From NCBI GenBank assembly GCA_039704465.1, contig JASFAU010000007.1, positions 1 to 64,000 of the forward strand: a stretch of 64,000 bases of DNA. Direction: 5' to 3'. Below the pieces are notes generated by a model, which saw only the letters and a list, made by a program, of their open reading frames with translations, ran no database searches and had not been told where the DNA came from. The position numbers were made by a program, and so were the translations under genes. The stretch is from Plasmodiophora brassicae (lineage: Eukaryota > Endomyxa > Phytomyxea > Plasmodiophorida > Plasmodiophoridae). Below, piece by piece: positions 11,358 through 21,136 of the stretch (position 1 is its first letter; each line of letters opens with the position of its first letter).

Positions 11358-11960
11358 CATGCCAAATCGTAGCAAACGTCGGACGACGAGTGCGTCACCT
11401 GGCCTGCGCCACGTTGTACACGTCCCGCTTCGAGTCAGGAGACGGCAGACCTGTGGTGTCCAGCGCGTCAGAGGACGCCAGGATGACTGTGCAGCAGGCG
11501 ATGACTTGTACCTATCCTTGAGGTGCAGTGCGATCACGAAGACGTGTCGGAAACGTCGCCTGGCGTCCAGCAGACCGTATTGAGGTCGTAGTGGTCGCAT
11601 TGACCCGTGCCTCTGTTCGGCGGCGACGTCGTCGCGAACGTACAGGGCAGACAGGCGCATCTGGGCCAGGACGACTAATTGTGCCGAATTCGGCACAATT
11701 AGTCGTCCTGGCCCACGGTGCCGACCGGGCGGCAGTGTACGTTGTCGCCGTTGGCGGCAGCGTCGTTTCTGCGGCGCTGACGACGCCCACCTCGGAGTGG
11801 GCACCTGCTCGGCACGGTCGCATTCACGGCAGTCCGACACGGCATGTGCCCCGGCATGGAGCGAAACGCCAATAAAACGGTTAAACGGGGACCTTCAATC
11901 CGCGTGTTTAGGTGCCGATGGTTTCTTGTTGTCACCTGTCAGGAGGGTCAGCCGATATCA
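11358..11960. repeat. Dispersed repeat R1, copy 2
   Basis: Second copy of the repeat at 796-1345, same orientation. It differs most by carrying a perfect palindrome at 11663-11714 where copy 1 has only one arm-like sequence. No intact protein is encoded. Confidence 0.85.
11663..11714. repeat. Perfect 52-bp palindrome
   Basis: Two 26-base arms meet at an EcoRI-type GAATTC centred between 11688 and 11689. The arm starts GGGCCAGGACGACTAATTGT and continues to the centre without a mismatch. It interrupts repeat R1 copy 2. Either a recent natural inverted duplication or a cloning or assembly artefact. Confidence 0.95.
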
Positions 11961-12009
11961 TTTATGATCGGTCGCTGTCACTCGAATCGGCCCCGGAACG
12001 CTAGCCAAC

Positions 12010-12300
12010 CGATGGCCGTGATGCTTGGCAGACACGTACAGCTGGAGCGCCTGTGGACGATATAGCTCCAGGCGCTGCATGTCCAGCCGTTCAACCAGCC
12101 GCATCCCGTGGCGCGTTGTGCTGGCGAAGACGCATACGCCGTCCTCTCGTGGATCTGCAACCGGTACCCGGGCTCCCCAACCCGGCCGTCGTAGCGGGCG
12201 CTGTCGTTCCGGTCGAGCTGGTCGACGTCGATCGGATCTTCCCTACCAAATACGTCCTCAACTCCGAGTGCAGGATGTGGAAGCTCTCGACGATTCACAC
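12010..12300 (-). pseudogene. Decayed fragment of a kinase-linked paralogue
   Basis: On the minus strand the frame contains VDQLDRNDSARYDGR, nearly identical to VDQLDRNDRARYDGR in the middle of the adjacent kinase gene (near 13725-13780). Downstream, in a shifted frame, it continues plausibly (RLVERLDMQRLELYRPQALQ). The shift and the short length point to a degraded relative of the N-terminal part of the kinase gene. No kinase domain is preserved. Confidence 0.65.
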
Positions 12301-12622
12301 AACGATGTCGGGCGCAAGCTCGTCGAACACGTCGTATAGTAAACGGTTACGAATGCCCCACAGGGCCGGATCGACTCGACGAGGCGACCGTCAGCGAACG
12401 TTCACACTCTCCAAGATGGCAACGAGCTGCTTGCTCAGCGCTCAGGTGGACTCCAGGGTGGTCGATGGAATCCAGGACGATAAATATCGACCGGCAGACC
12501 GTTATTATTGCTGTCGTGCGCCATGCCATCATCCCACGAGCAGGACAGGACCTGCCTCTGAACGAGCACCTTTCAAATATTCAGGTCGACGTCTGGGCGC
12601 ACGTCTTGACCGGTCGAACGCG

Positions 12623-14982
12623 TTACCGCACGGGCGACCCGTCCAGGTGGGACTCCTTGTCGCGCGTCCTGGACGAGACTGGCACGCTTCCCGATGACCG
12701 TTCGGTGCCCTCTCCGTTCCGGGGCCACCCGGGCAGGTGCCTCTCGATCTTCCACTCCGTCAGCACCTGCACCTCGTCGTCGTGCAAGCGACGATCGCCG
12801 ACTTGCAGATGGTACGCGAACACCAGCAACTGGCCGAGCAGGGCGCCGAACAGGTGTCCAACGTCGCGACGGCGCCCGTACTCGTCCTCGGCGGCGTTGA
12901 TCCAGTACAGAGCGCACGCGCCCAGGCTCCAACGGTCCGACGCGAACGTGTACCGGCGCTCGGGCGCCAGTGCCTCCGGGGCGATGAACCCGTCGGTGCC
13001 ATACAGGACGCCGTCGCCCCCGTCCACCAGGTCGGTCGCGCGACAGGCGGCGTCAAAATCGGTGAGGCGCCACCGACGATCCTCCATCGAGTACATGAGG
13101 TTGTTGACGGAGATGTCCCGGTGCACGATGCCGGCGCGTTCCATCGTCTGCAACGCGTCCAGACCGTCGACGAACAAGCGAATCAGGACGGCGGCCATGC
13201 CCGCCAGCGACAGGTCGGCCAGATCGATACGATCCAGGCGTTGCTCAACGAGCACGATGCCGGCGTCGCCCCGGTCCTCGACAAGGCGGACGACGCCCGG
13301 GCCCTGTGCCGCTCGCAGCAGGTCGATCTCGAGCTGCCTGCTCTTCGGCTTTCTTTTGACGGCGACACGGGACCCGTCCGGCCGCCGCAGAAGGCACACC
13401 GACACGCCCGACGACGAGTCGAATTCGGCCTCGACGACGTCCCGGGTGCGAGGGCGCTTCGGCGGACGCTGTGACGACGTCCCCGAGGAACGCTGCGAGG
13501 ATCGCGCCGATGAGCGCAGCGCGTGACTGGACCTCGAGCGCGGAGGCGACCCGAACTCGTCCGGATAGGGGAACGGCGGCGACAGGTCGGCCTTGTGGCC
13601 GTCGAGCAGGCGGTCGTACTCGGCAGCGTACTGACGGACGGCGTCGGCAAAAGTGAACAGTGGGCGCAGGTACTCCAGCTTGACGGTGCCGTCTTCGGCA
13701 AAGACGCGAGCACTGGGCCCTCGGACCGAACGGCCGTCGTAGCGGGCGCGGTCGTTCCGGTCGAGCTGGTCGACGTCGTCCGGATTGCACAGATCACCGG
13801 GCGGGACGACCAGCGGAACCGGATCCTGCTCCACGTCGTTGCCGAACAGATCAAACGACGGCAACGGGTGCAGGACGAGAGAGGCGCGCACAGTCTCGTC
13901 CGACTTGTCACGGTCCTCCTCGTCGGCGAGGTCTGGGACCAGAACATACGGCTGAGCTCGGCCACCGCCACACAGCAGACCGAAGACGCGTAGCCGGGCG
14001 CGATCGTCGCGAGGCGCTTGGCGCAGGACGCCCAGCTGAGCGATGAGGGAGGCGGCCATGTCGACAGCCATCTTCCGGAAGTCCTTGTGGTCGCAGTCTT
14101 CCATCACGTCGTGCGCGCCGATCTCGGCCAGCAATATGGGGAGACGACGGGCGCGCCGCATCGGATCATCGTTGCCGGTCACCGGCGTCGCCGACAGCGT
14201 CACCGCGTAGTCGACGAACTGGTCAGGAAACCCGTCCAGCACCTGGGCAAGCGCAAACTCGACATGCGAGAAGATGCTGGGCGATTGCGATTCGGGGACG
14301 CGCAACGCCGCGTCCAGCACGCGATCGCACACCCGGCCGTGGAATTGGAGCTCGGGGCGGCAGAGCGGGCTCGGGACGAAAGTCCTGAGCGGCAGCGCGG
14401 CCAGCAGGTACGCGATCGTGACGCTCAGGTTGCTGTTGTGGCTCGGGCGCAGGATGTGGCTGGCAGAGAATGAGAAATCACGGTCGGGCATGGCGGCCTC
14501 GTGCAGGACGTCGGGCATTGGTAGTTGGAGCGGAGAGAACCGCCTATGCGAATCGAACAGGCCGGCGAGAGCAAACGCCGCCATGTGGACGACCCCGTAC
14601 CCGGCTAAGGAGTGCGCTCTGGCCACCGAAACGATCTTGTAGGGTGCGCCTCGACGGCGAGGATTCGCTGCCAGATACATCGACGCCACATCTGTCGCGA
14701 CCACGGCAATGCTGCCGCACGTGAACGGGACAGCAGGCAACGGTGCGGGCCGATGCAGGCACGAATAGAAGTTGTCGATGAACGCGGTCCGGCACTCCGG
14801 CCCTCGCTGGGCGCCTCGTCATCCCAGACGAAGTATTGGTGAAGGTATGAGCGTCTCACGTCCCGGAGGACAATGCCGTCAAAGCTGCCAATGAGACGAG
14901 CCCGCCCTTGGCTGAGGTCGCGTACGACGACGGCGACCTCCTGGGGTGTCGTCGTGTCGGTGATGCGTCGGTTGCTGTCCAT
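12623..14982 (-). CDS. Divergent FunK1-like protein kinase, possible frameshift near the N-terminus
   Basis: The C-terminal third is a eukaryotic protein kinase domain: lysine motif RVAVKRKP, catalytic loop HRDISVNNLMY, metal motif DFD in place of DFG, an IAPEAL stretch and DRWSLG. The HRDIS loop and an N-terminal region unlike ordinary kinases resemble the FunK1/Crinkler-linked kinases of fungi and oomycetes. The main frame is open from about 14815 to 12623. A good upstream start (MDSNRRITDTTTPQEV, ATG at 14982) runs to VWDDEAPSE, and then needs a one-base shift near 14805 to reach ECRTAFIDNFYSCLHRP. That could be a sequencing error, a real frameshift or an unusually short 23-bp GT-AG intron. 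A serine-rich basic linker lies just before the kinase domain. Substrate unknown. Confidence 0.75.
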
Positions 14983-15288
14983 GTCGGTCGGAGTACTGCG
15001 GGCGAGCGGTGGCGGCGAGCGGCGGCGATGCGAGCGAGCGGCGGCGGCGGTATGCGAGTGCGGGCGGCATCCCCGAGAGCCCCCTCCCCTCCCCGTGTCC
15101 GCGTCACGCAACATCCCCGCAGCCCTCATCACGGAACATTTCGGCACGGATCAGTCAGCACGCGCTGTTCAGGACCGGTCGCACCTGTCCCTAGCCCGCA
15201 AGCGATTGCTCATATTCTGCTGGGTTCGCGCCCGCGCCGAGTATGGCCTGGCCTTCTCGGATCATTCGAAAGCGTTGCTCGCCGGCAT
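14983..15288. other. Upstream region of the kinase gene
   Basis: Divergent interval between the kinase gene and a weakly supported plus-strand gene. GGC/GCG-rich low-complexity sequence lies near 15003-15060. No specific regulatory element was recognised. Confidence 0.35.
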
Positions 15289-15704
15289 GGACTCGTTGAT
15301 GAAGTCGTCGGTGGCCATGGTCTTCGGGAACCGCAGCATCGTGCGCGGCAACGTCCGCGACCGTCGTCGAGTGCCTGCACGGGGCGCCGTTGTCGATCTC
15401 GGCCCAGTGCGTGGCGTCAATGGCCGGACCAGCCGCCATCGCGTTCCTCGAGCCGGACCTACACGACGAGCCGGACAACCTGCAGGCCGCTGCAGTCGCC
15501 GTCGCCGCCGCCGAGGCCGTTGTCGTCCAGCAGGATCCGGACCGCCGTGTCGACCTCAAGATCAGGCTTGTGCCGGCCGCGCTACTACTGCTGCTGATCT
15601 CGTCGGTCGCGGCCGATCCCGTCCTGCACCCGGCGCCCGACGTCGCCGAACCGCCCCGCCTGCTGCCGCACCGTCACAGGCACGCGCCAGCCGACGATGC
15701 ATAA
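15289..15704 (+). CDS. Putative small membrane or secreted protein, unrecognised
   Basis: Support is codon usage only. Third positions are almost all G/C in one frame from about 15200 to 15350 (MDSLMKSSVAMVFGNRSIVR, ATG at 15289) and in a second frame from about 15406 to 15704. A 55-bp GT-AG intron at about 15351-15405 would join them in frame. The second part has a hydrophobic run (LVPAALLLLLISSVAA) and ends in a His/Pro-rich tail. The complementary strand shares the third positions, so a minus-strand gene cannot be excluded. No family recognised. Confidence 0.3.
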
Positions 15705-15914
15705 GACCAGGCGTCCGGGGGCGCCAGCCCGCGCTGGCTCCCGCCGTGGTCGCCCCGCCGCCTGCGCCTCTCCACTGAGCGCGCGCTGCCGTGCTCAAGG
15801 TCACCTTCCCCCACGCTCCCCAAGACCATGCCGTGCTGAGCCGCGGCCGGGCACCCACTCCCCCTGTGACGGTGCCCCCGACCCGATGCAGCAAGGCATC
15901 TACCGACACCCCAC

Positions 15915-16379
15915 CTAGGCCAGCGCTGCGGTGCATACCGCCCGCATCGCGAACCGAGCCCGCACTGCTGCCGCTCGCCATAAACGGCTGAGCGGCGCAG
16001 TGCGTATCATCACCTGCTCGAGCGATCGCCGATTGGCCATCGCCTGACGACCCGGCGTCCCATTCACGTTGTTGGGCGCCGCCCTCACGAATAAACAGAG
16101 AATTTCCTCGAACTCGTTAACAGCACCAATCCAGGCGTCGATCTCTCTCAGCGACGTCCTCCTATGGGCGGCGATGAATTGGCCGTAGCTCATCAGCGAA
16201 CGCACGAAGGTGATACAGCCACGTCGCGTGTTGCTCAGGTTCCCTGGTTTCGAGTTCAGCATCCTGACTGGCTCAGAGAGAAGCGTGCCAACTTGGCTAC
16301 CGCCTACGCATCCCAAGCTGAGCTGCGTGGTCGATCCACTATTCGACACGCTCTTGCGGTTCGAGCGAGGAGCCTTCAT
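15915..16379 (-). CDS. Hypothetical protein
   Basis: Open frame of 154 codons with a true ATG at 16379. The middle looks protein-like (REIDAWIGAVNEFEEILCLF), but the C-terminus is compositionally random and third positions are not strongly G/C. No domain, signal peptide or membrane segment is seen. It sits between repeat-derived sequences and may be a remnant. Confidence 0.3.
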   Translation of the reverse strand: MKAPRSNRKSVSNSGSTTQLSLGCVGGSQVGTLLSEPVRMLNSKPGNLSNTRRGCITFVRSLMSYGQFIAAHRRTSLREIDAWIGAVNEFEEILCLFVRAAPNNVNGTPGRQAMANRRSLEQVMIRTAPLSRLWRAAAVRARFAMRAVCTAALA

Positions 16380-16492
16380 CAGGCCTTGAGCACACTATCG
16401 ATCTCGAACAATCATTGTCAGGCGTCGTCAACGCATCGTTGTATAGTCGTGACAATCACGGTGGGCAGTTTATGGCAAAGAAAATAGCATGG

Positions 16493-17222
16493 TTACGCGT
16501 CATCGGTTTGTGTGTCTTGGTCGCGCATCAACAGCGCTAGCTCAGTAGAGGCATCCTGATCCTGGCCGACGTGGACATGTTGCGGCGCGCGTGTTACCGT
16601 CGCGTACGTGCGAACGGGCCGTATGGTCCGATACCAACAGGATGACAGTCGATGATCAGGAATGCTGGCCGCTGGTCGGTGCCATCGTCCTTTTTGTGCT
16701 CACGATCCGGTTTGTCGCCGCTTACGAGATGGTTGACAAGGTCGATCACCGTCACGGTGGCGACTGATGTCGGACTTGCTCTCCTGTTGCTCGTAATTCT
16801 CTGCAAATCCGCCTTCATTCTGCGCCAACACCTGGGCCATCCAGCGAACAACGCGCATCACCATGTTCACGTCGGCCCGGATCAAGATGCCTCTACTGAG
16901 CTAGCGCTGTTGCGCGACCAAGACACACAAACCGATGACGCGTAATCGATCCGCTTTGCCGCCGCTTATGAGATGGTCGTTCGCGGGATGGCCCAGGTGT
17001 TGGCGCACAATGATGACTGATTTGCAGAGAATTACGAGCAACAGGAGAGCAAGTCCGACATCAGTCGCCACCGTGACGGTGACCATTTCGACCAACACGT
17101 AAGCGGCGACGAAGCGGATCGTCAGCACAAAAAGGACGATGGCACCGACCAGCGGCCGGCATTCCTGATCATCGACAGTCATCCTGTTGGTATCGGACCA
17201 TACGGCCCGTTCGGACGTACGT
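16493..17222. repeat. Complex fold-back X-Y-X'-Y'
   Basis: Two blocks are each repeated in inverted orientation. Block X is about 16493-16590, with its inverted copy at about 16860-16960. Block Y is about 16607-16852, with its inverted copy at about 16975-17222. Copies are close to identical (for example CAGGATGAC(A/T)GTCGATGATC and TCTCCTGTTGCTCGTAATTC occur in both). The inverted copies form the 3' half of the minus-strand membrane-protein frame at 16901-17680. The plus copies are frame-broken. Confidence 0.85.
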
Positions 17223-17680
17223 GACGGTATTAACATGCGCGCCACAACCTCAGCGACGTCGGGAACAAGTCTCGCGCCCGGGTAGACGACGGTGACGACG
17301 ACGCCATCCCTCCACACCGTCTTCAAATTGCGACTGACGGTCCACAGTGGGCGGACATCCAGGTCGCCACCGATGTTGAGCAACGTTGCGGGTTCCCCAT
17401 TCCGCTTGGCCCATTTCGTCCCATGTTCTTGCGCGCGACCCCATTTCGGAACCCCTGCCGCTCTGTCGCCGGTCTGCCTGCGTGTCAGACGCCGTTGCAT
17501 CGCATCTGCGGCGAACCCGCCCACACCGGCCAAGGCGTGGGCGACCCCAGCACCAAAGTGGTGCCCTGCGCTGGCAAGTCCCCACGTCGCAGACGGTCGT
17601 GCCACGCGACGCCTGCCGACGTGCCAGCTACGATAGCTGGGCAGGCTGGCCTGGCTCAAGGCGCAGTTCTCCAAGGCCAA
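16901..17680 (-). CDS. Hypothetical two-TM membrane protein, 5' end unclear
   Basis: Continuous minus-strand frame of 259 codons whose first codon is TTG, so the true start is unknown. An internal methionine near GGFAADAMQRRL is one option and splicing from upstream is another. The C-terminal half has two membrane segments (PLVGAIVLFVLTIRFVAAYV and DVGLALLLLVILCKSVIIV). That half lies in the fold-back and has a broken plus-strand copy at 16652-16945. The soluble part (LLNIGGDLDVRPLWTVSRNL) matches nothing I recognise. Confidence 0.4.
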   Translation of the reverse strand: MALENCALSQASLPSYRSWHVGRRRVARPSATWGLASAGHHFGAGVAHALAGVGGFAADAMQRRLTRRQTGDRAAGVPKWGRAQEHGTKWAKRNGEPATLLNIGGDLDVRPLWTVSRNLKTVWRDGVVVTVVYPGARLVPDVAEVVARMLIPSRTSERAVWSDTNRMTVDDQECRPLVGAIVLFVLTIRFVAAYVLVEMVTVTVATDVGLALLLLVILCKSVIIVRQHLGHPANDHLISGGKADRLRVIGLCVLVAQQR

Positions 17681-17700
17681 GGTCGACCGATCGTCTGTAC

Positions 17701-18114
17701 GATGAGTCCGACCGGTACGACCAGAATCACGTTGAGCGGGATGCTGTCGCTGCTCGAGTTCGCCAATCAGATGCAGAGCGACGCGGCGAACCTGGACAGC
17801 GTCGGCGTCTAGACGTTGTTGGAGGCTAGCTGGTCACCTGACCGGAGATGTTCTTCAGGTGGGCGCTCGTCAAACAGCGACCCGAAGTGCCAGCCGCTGG
17901 ATCCTGGACTGCGACCCCATCACGTTCGTCAGTCAGTGGCCGGCCTCCAGTCGGCAGGGGCTCACTGACCGGCGTGACGTGCAGTTTCGCGTTCTGTTTC
18001 GACGGGAGCGCCCGCCTGGAGGAGCTCGATATCCAGACGGCGTTCGTCCTGAGAGCGCCGGCGGCTGCGCAGTTTGGAAGGTGGTGCGCAACGTATGTAA
18101 TAGGTGCCTGTTAA
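17701..18114 (+). CDS. Putative small gene, weak
   Basis: Two short frames with high third-position GC: MSPTGTTRITLSGMLSLLEF onward (ATG 17701, stop near 17812) and an ATG frame from 17848 to 18114 containing CSFAFCFDGSARLEELDIQT. A 41-bp GT-AG interval could join them, shorter than other introns here. No homology recognised. The opposite strand carries part of the membrane-protein frame. Confidence 0.2.
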
Positions 18115-18229
18115 TCACCGTCAGCAGTTCGGATACTGCGGTGGATGCTTACGGTAGATGATGTTGTGGTGTCCGTTATTGCCTTTCTGCAGCTTCACAA
18201 GCTGTTCGTCAGCAGCACTGCGGCGTCTC

Positions 18230-19000
18230 GCTGAACCGGCGTCCGACGCGAATGCTGCCCCGTCGTAGGCGGCTGCAACGGTTGCCTCTCGCGTTCGCAT
18301 GTCAACCGGCGCCCACTGGCGCTGGGCGCCGCTGCCCTGCTTGGCGACCTGCAGGACAAACAAGCGACGCTCGCCAGGCAGGCGGGGACCTCAGTGGCGC
18401 CCTTCGTTGGTCCGCCCACCCATCGATGCATGATGTAGGGCAGGGGCGCGCGAGACCGATTGTAACGACTGGCGGGCGGCCAGGACGCCGCCTCAGCTGA
18501 GGATCAGACCGGAGCGGCGCTGCCCCCTCCCCCGGCAGGACGACCGCTGCCCTGCAGGTGCTCATGCTGGACGGGAGACGGCAGGCGACGGCAGGCGACG
18601 GCAGGCGTGCCCTGTCCAGCAAGAGTTAGACGGCCTGGGTCTGTGCCAGAGGCTACGATTCGTACCTGTCCTCGAGATGCAGGGCGTCCCCCAGACATGC
18701 TGGACGCGACGGCACGCATCGAGCAGGACGTGTTGCGGTCGTAATGAGTTCCAGGACGCGCGCGACGTCATACGTCCAGCAGGACGCGTTGTGGTCGTAG
18801 TAGGTCTGTTGCGGGAAGGTCACTGGTCGGCAGCGACGTCGACCCGGGTGCAGGCAGGCGCGACGGCAGGGACGACCTGCGCTGTGTGATGCCGAAACAA
18901 CGGCATGTCGGGCGGCCATGCAGGGCGTTGCAGAGGGCGGCCTTCGGGGCTGGCAGCGACGTCGGGTCATCGGTCGCGCCGACAGCACCCACCGCGGGAT
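18230..19000. repeat. R2 plus R3 composite repeat
   Basis: 18230-18640 is an R2 copy (blocks GTTCGCATGTCAACCGG, GGCGACCTGCAGGACA, CAGGTGCTCATGCTGGACGG). 18745-19000 is an R3 copy matching the start of the window. An internal short tandem GGCAGGCGAC motif occurs near 18580-18605. This is the longest continuous example of the R2-R3 arrangement. Confidence 0.75.
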
Positions 19001-19774
19001 CGGTGTCTCCTTTACGTTGCCCTGAATGCATCTTCATTCGACGGTTGCGTACAGAGGTGCTGAAACGCCTGGGATACGAACAACATCAGTGCCGTGACAC
19101 ACTTTGACAGATACGTCGAACGTGTAGCCTGACCCCAGAGATGTGATTGTTGGAACCATAGACAGGACGACGCATCGGAAATCCATTGTCGCTGCTGACC
19201 GAGCTGACGTTCTCTGGTTCAGCAGTATGCTTCACGGGACAAGACGGCAATAGTGGGCCGCCATCGGGACCATGCCATCATTGCGTATCACACCAGGACA
19301 AAGCGTGGAACCTTGCGGTGTCGGTTTCAAACGTGCCCTCGCTTGTGTGCTGGTCCGGGTGCACGGCGGATGGCGGGACGGAAAACGTCACATGCGTCAT
19401 CGCTTGCCGGCATCTAGCTAGACGACGCGGCAGAGCAGTGGCCAACCATAGACACGGTCCGGCGATTGGGACTCCCCAGGAGCATTGCGCGTATCAATGC
19501 ATGTTACAGCCGACACGTTCCTGTCAACAACGTGGTGATGTCGTCGTCGCCGGTACGGTCCTTCCCTGTGCAGCACTTTAGCCGGTCGGCAACGATGCCA
19601 CGCGTGAACGTCAGCTGACGTCAAGCACCCTCCATCTGTATGAATACGGCTGAGGACGCGGCGGTTACGGCCACAATATCATACAAGCGAGTTCATCAGA
19701 ACACCAGCATCGTTTTAGAGGTCAGCCAACAAGTACGGCTCGGTGCTCGCACCGCAACACGTCGAGCTAATCGC
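19001..19774. other. Intergenic DNA, boundary of the repeat-rich zone
   Basis: No supported gene. A plus-strand frame at 19186-19581 is cysteine-rich but has no signal peptide or known spacing. To the right the DNA becomes gene-dense. Confidence 0.4.
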
Positions 19775-20656
19775 CTAACAGCGGCCGTGTAGACCACAGG
19801 CCGGCTGGAACGAGCTCGTGATCGTGCGTCCGTTCAGCGGCTGGACCTGTCGGAAATTGGGCGTGATCGTCTTGTTGCCCAGGCCCGTCACGGTACGTAG
19901 CAGGTGCATGGTCTGGTGCCCCACCAGACCAGGTTCGGCGGCGACGATCCAGGTGACGACCTCGTTACAGGTCGGCGTCGTCAGCGATCCCGCGTACGTC
20001 AGGAAGCGCGCCCGAGCCTTATCCAGTCCTGTGCCTTCAATCAGCGGGGCCGCGTTCAGGCGGCTAGCGAGCACGCCTCCTGTGGACCGTAGCGCCGTCC
20101 CGCTGATGACCGCCATCTTCGTCAGCTCCGGGTTCGCGATCGCCTCGTCAGCTTCGTCGAATAGCAGGCCGGCGACCATGATCCCGCCCGGCTGCTCGCG
20201 GGCCTTGTCCAAGCTGGCGAACCTTGTGTCAAAGTGCACCATGTGAACCTCCAGCGCCGACGTTCGCCCGTTGATCGTGTGCTCGCTGCCCTGGTCGGAG
20301 GCGCTGCCATAGTGGATGTGGGCGGCGGCGAGACGGAAGTGGGCACTGGGCGACCCAGGGACGCCACGACACGTGTGCGGCGACCGGACGTCCAGCTCGA
20401 TCGTCCGTCCGGTGTTAACCAGGTCGCCCTCTATGACCGCCTTGTTCTGCTGCCAGGTGCAAGCCAGATCTTGACCCAGGATCTTGTCCACGGTCACGTT
20501 GCGTAGGTCCAGGTCGACTGGCGATTGGCGACGTCCACCGCATTGCGAGTTGGGCAGCGTCTGCCAGGCGCCTTGGTCGGCGTACGAAAAGTCGGTCTCG
20601 ACAGCGGCCGACATGAGGCCCGACAGTAGAATGGCCAGGAGCGTGCAATGCTTCAT
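19775..20656 (-). CDS. Secreted alpha-carbonic anhydrase
   Basis: Catalyses reversible hydration of CO2. 293 residues from the ATG at 20656; the frame extends further only to a TTG. The N-terminus is a signal peptide (MKHCTLLAILLSGLMSAAV). Alpha-family landmarks appear in order: QSPVDL, the AHIHYG pair of zinc histidines, GSEHTINGR, the third zinc histidine in ALEVHMVHFD, and SLTTPTCNEVVTWIV, which forms the active-site wall. All three zinc ligands are present, so it should be active. No GPI-type or membrane tail is evident, so it is probably secreted or vacuolar. It is the first gene of the gene-dense zone. Confidence 0.93.
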   Translation of the reverse strand: MKHCTLLAILLSGLMSAAVETDFSYADQGAWQTLPNSQCGGRRQSPVDLDLRNVTVDKILGQDLACTWQQNKAVIEGDLVNTGRTIELDVRSPHTCRGVPGSPSAHFRLAAAHIHYGSASDQGSEHTINGRTSALEVHMVHFDTRFASLDKAREQPGGIMVAGLLFDEADEAIANPELTKMAVISGTALRSTGGVLASRLNAAPLIEGTGLDKARARFLTYAGSLTTPTCNEVVTWIVAAEPGLVGHQTMHLLRTVTGLGNKTITPNFRQVQPLNGRTITSSFQPACGLHGRC

Positions 20657-21136
20657 CAGGTGGCGGCGCGGTTCACGTTGCAATCGATGGGCCGTTCTGG
20701 TGGGCGGGCGGGAGACGGCGCTGTGCTACGACTCCGGATCAACGTCGCCGACGAGGGGTTGCCGAAAGACGACGACACAGAAATGGGCAAGGGTTCGTCT
20801 GTTACTACAATGTGGCCCTGGCCTGTAATACGGCAGGGCCGATTGGCCGCTAGGGCGTCCCAGAATATTCCAGACCACCTGCAGGAACGCTCTGGCTCGT
20901 GACGACCTCAATTGGGGGTGCCACGCACCGACGGCATTGAATGGCTTCATTCGGCCAGAGCCTGGCCCGTTGCGGCATCTTTCCTGGACCCTGCGGCCGC
21001 GCATGTTCCCCATAGATCGGTGTGTCATGCGACCCGATCCGCAGGACCAGCCAGTCGCTCATAACGAAGTAGCGGACGCTCTGCCACGGAAATACAACGT
21101 ACGTATATGTTTATGCCCTCGGCTGGATGCCCAAAC
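20657..21136. other. Intergenic between carbonic anhydrase and first DBR1-like gene
   Basis: Contains the upstream region of the carbonic anhydrase gene and the 3' end region of the minus-strand DBR1-like gene. No gene or regulatory motif could be supported. Confidence 0.4.

Noticed and set aside
14873..15778. Long plus-strand open frame of about 300 codons
   Set aside because: Most is compositionally random Arg/Pro/Ala sequence, and only a short part has coding-like third positions. That part is reported separately as a weak gene.
1..19000. R1-R3 repeats as LTR or LINE retrotransposons
   Set aside because: No reverse transcriptase, integrase, gag-like or poly(A)-tail feature, and no paired terminal repeats were found.
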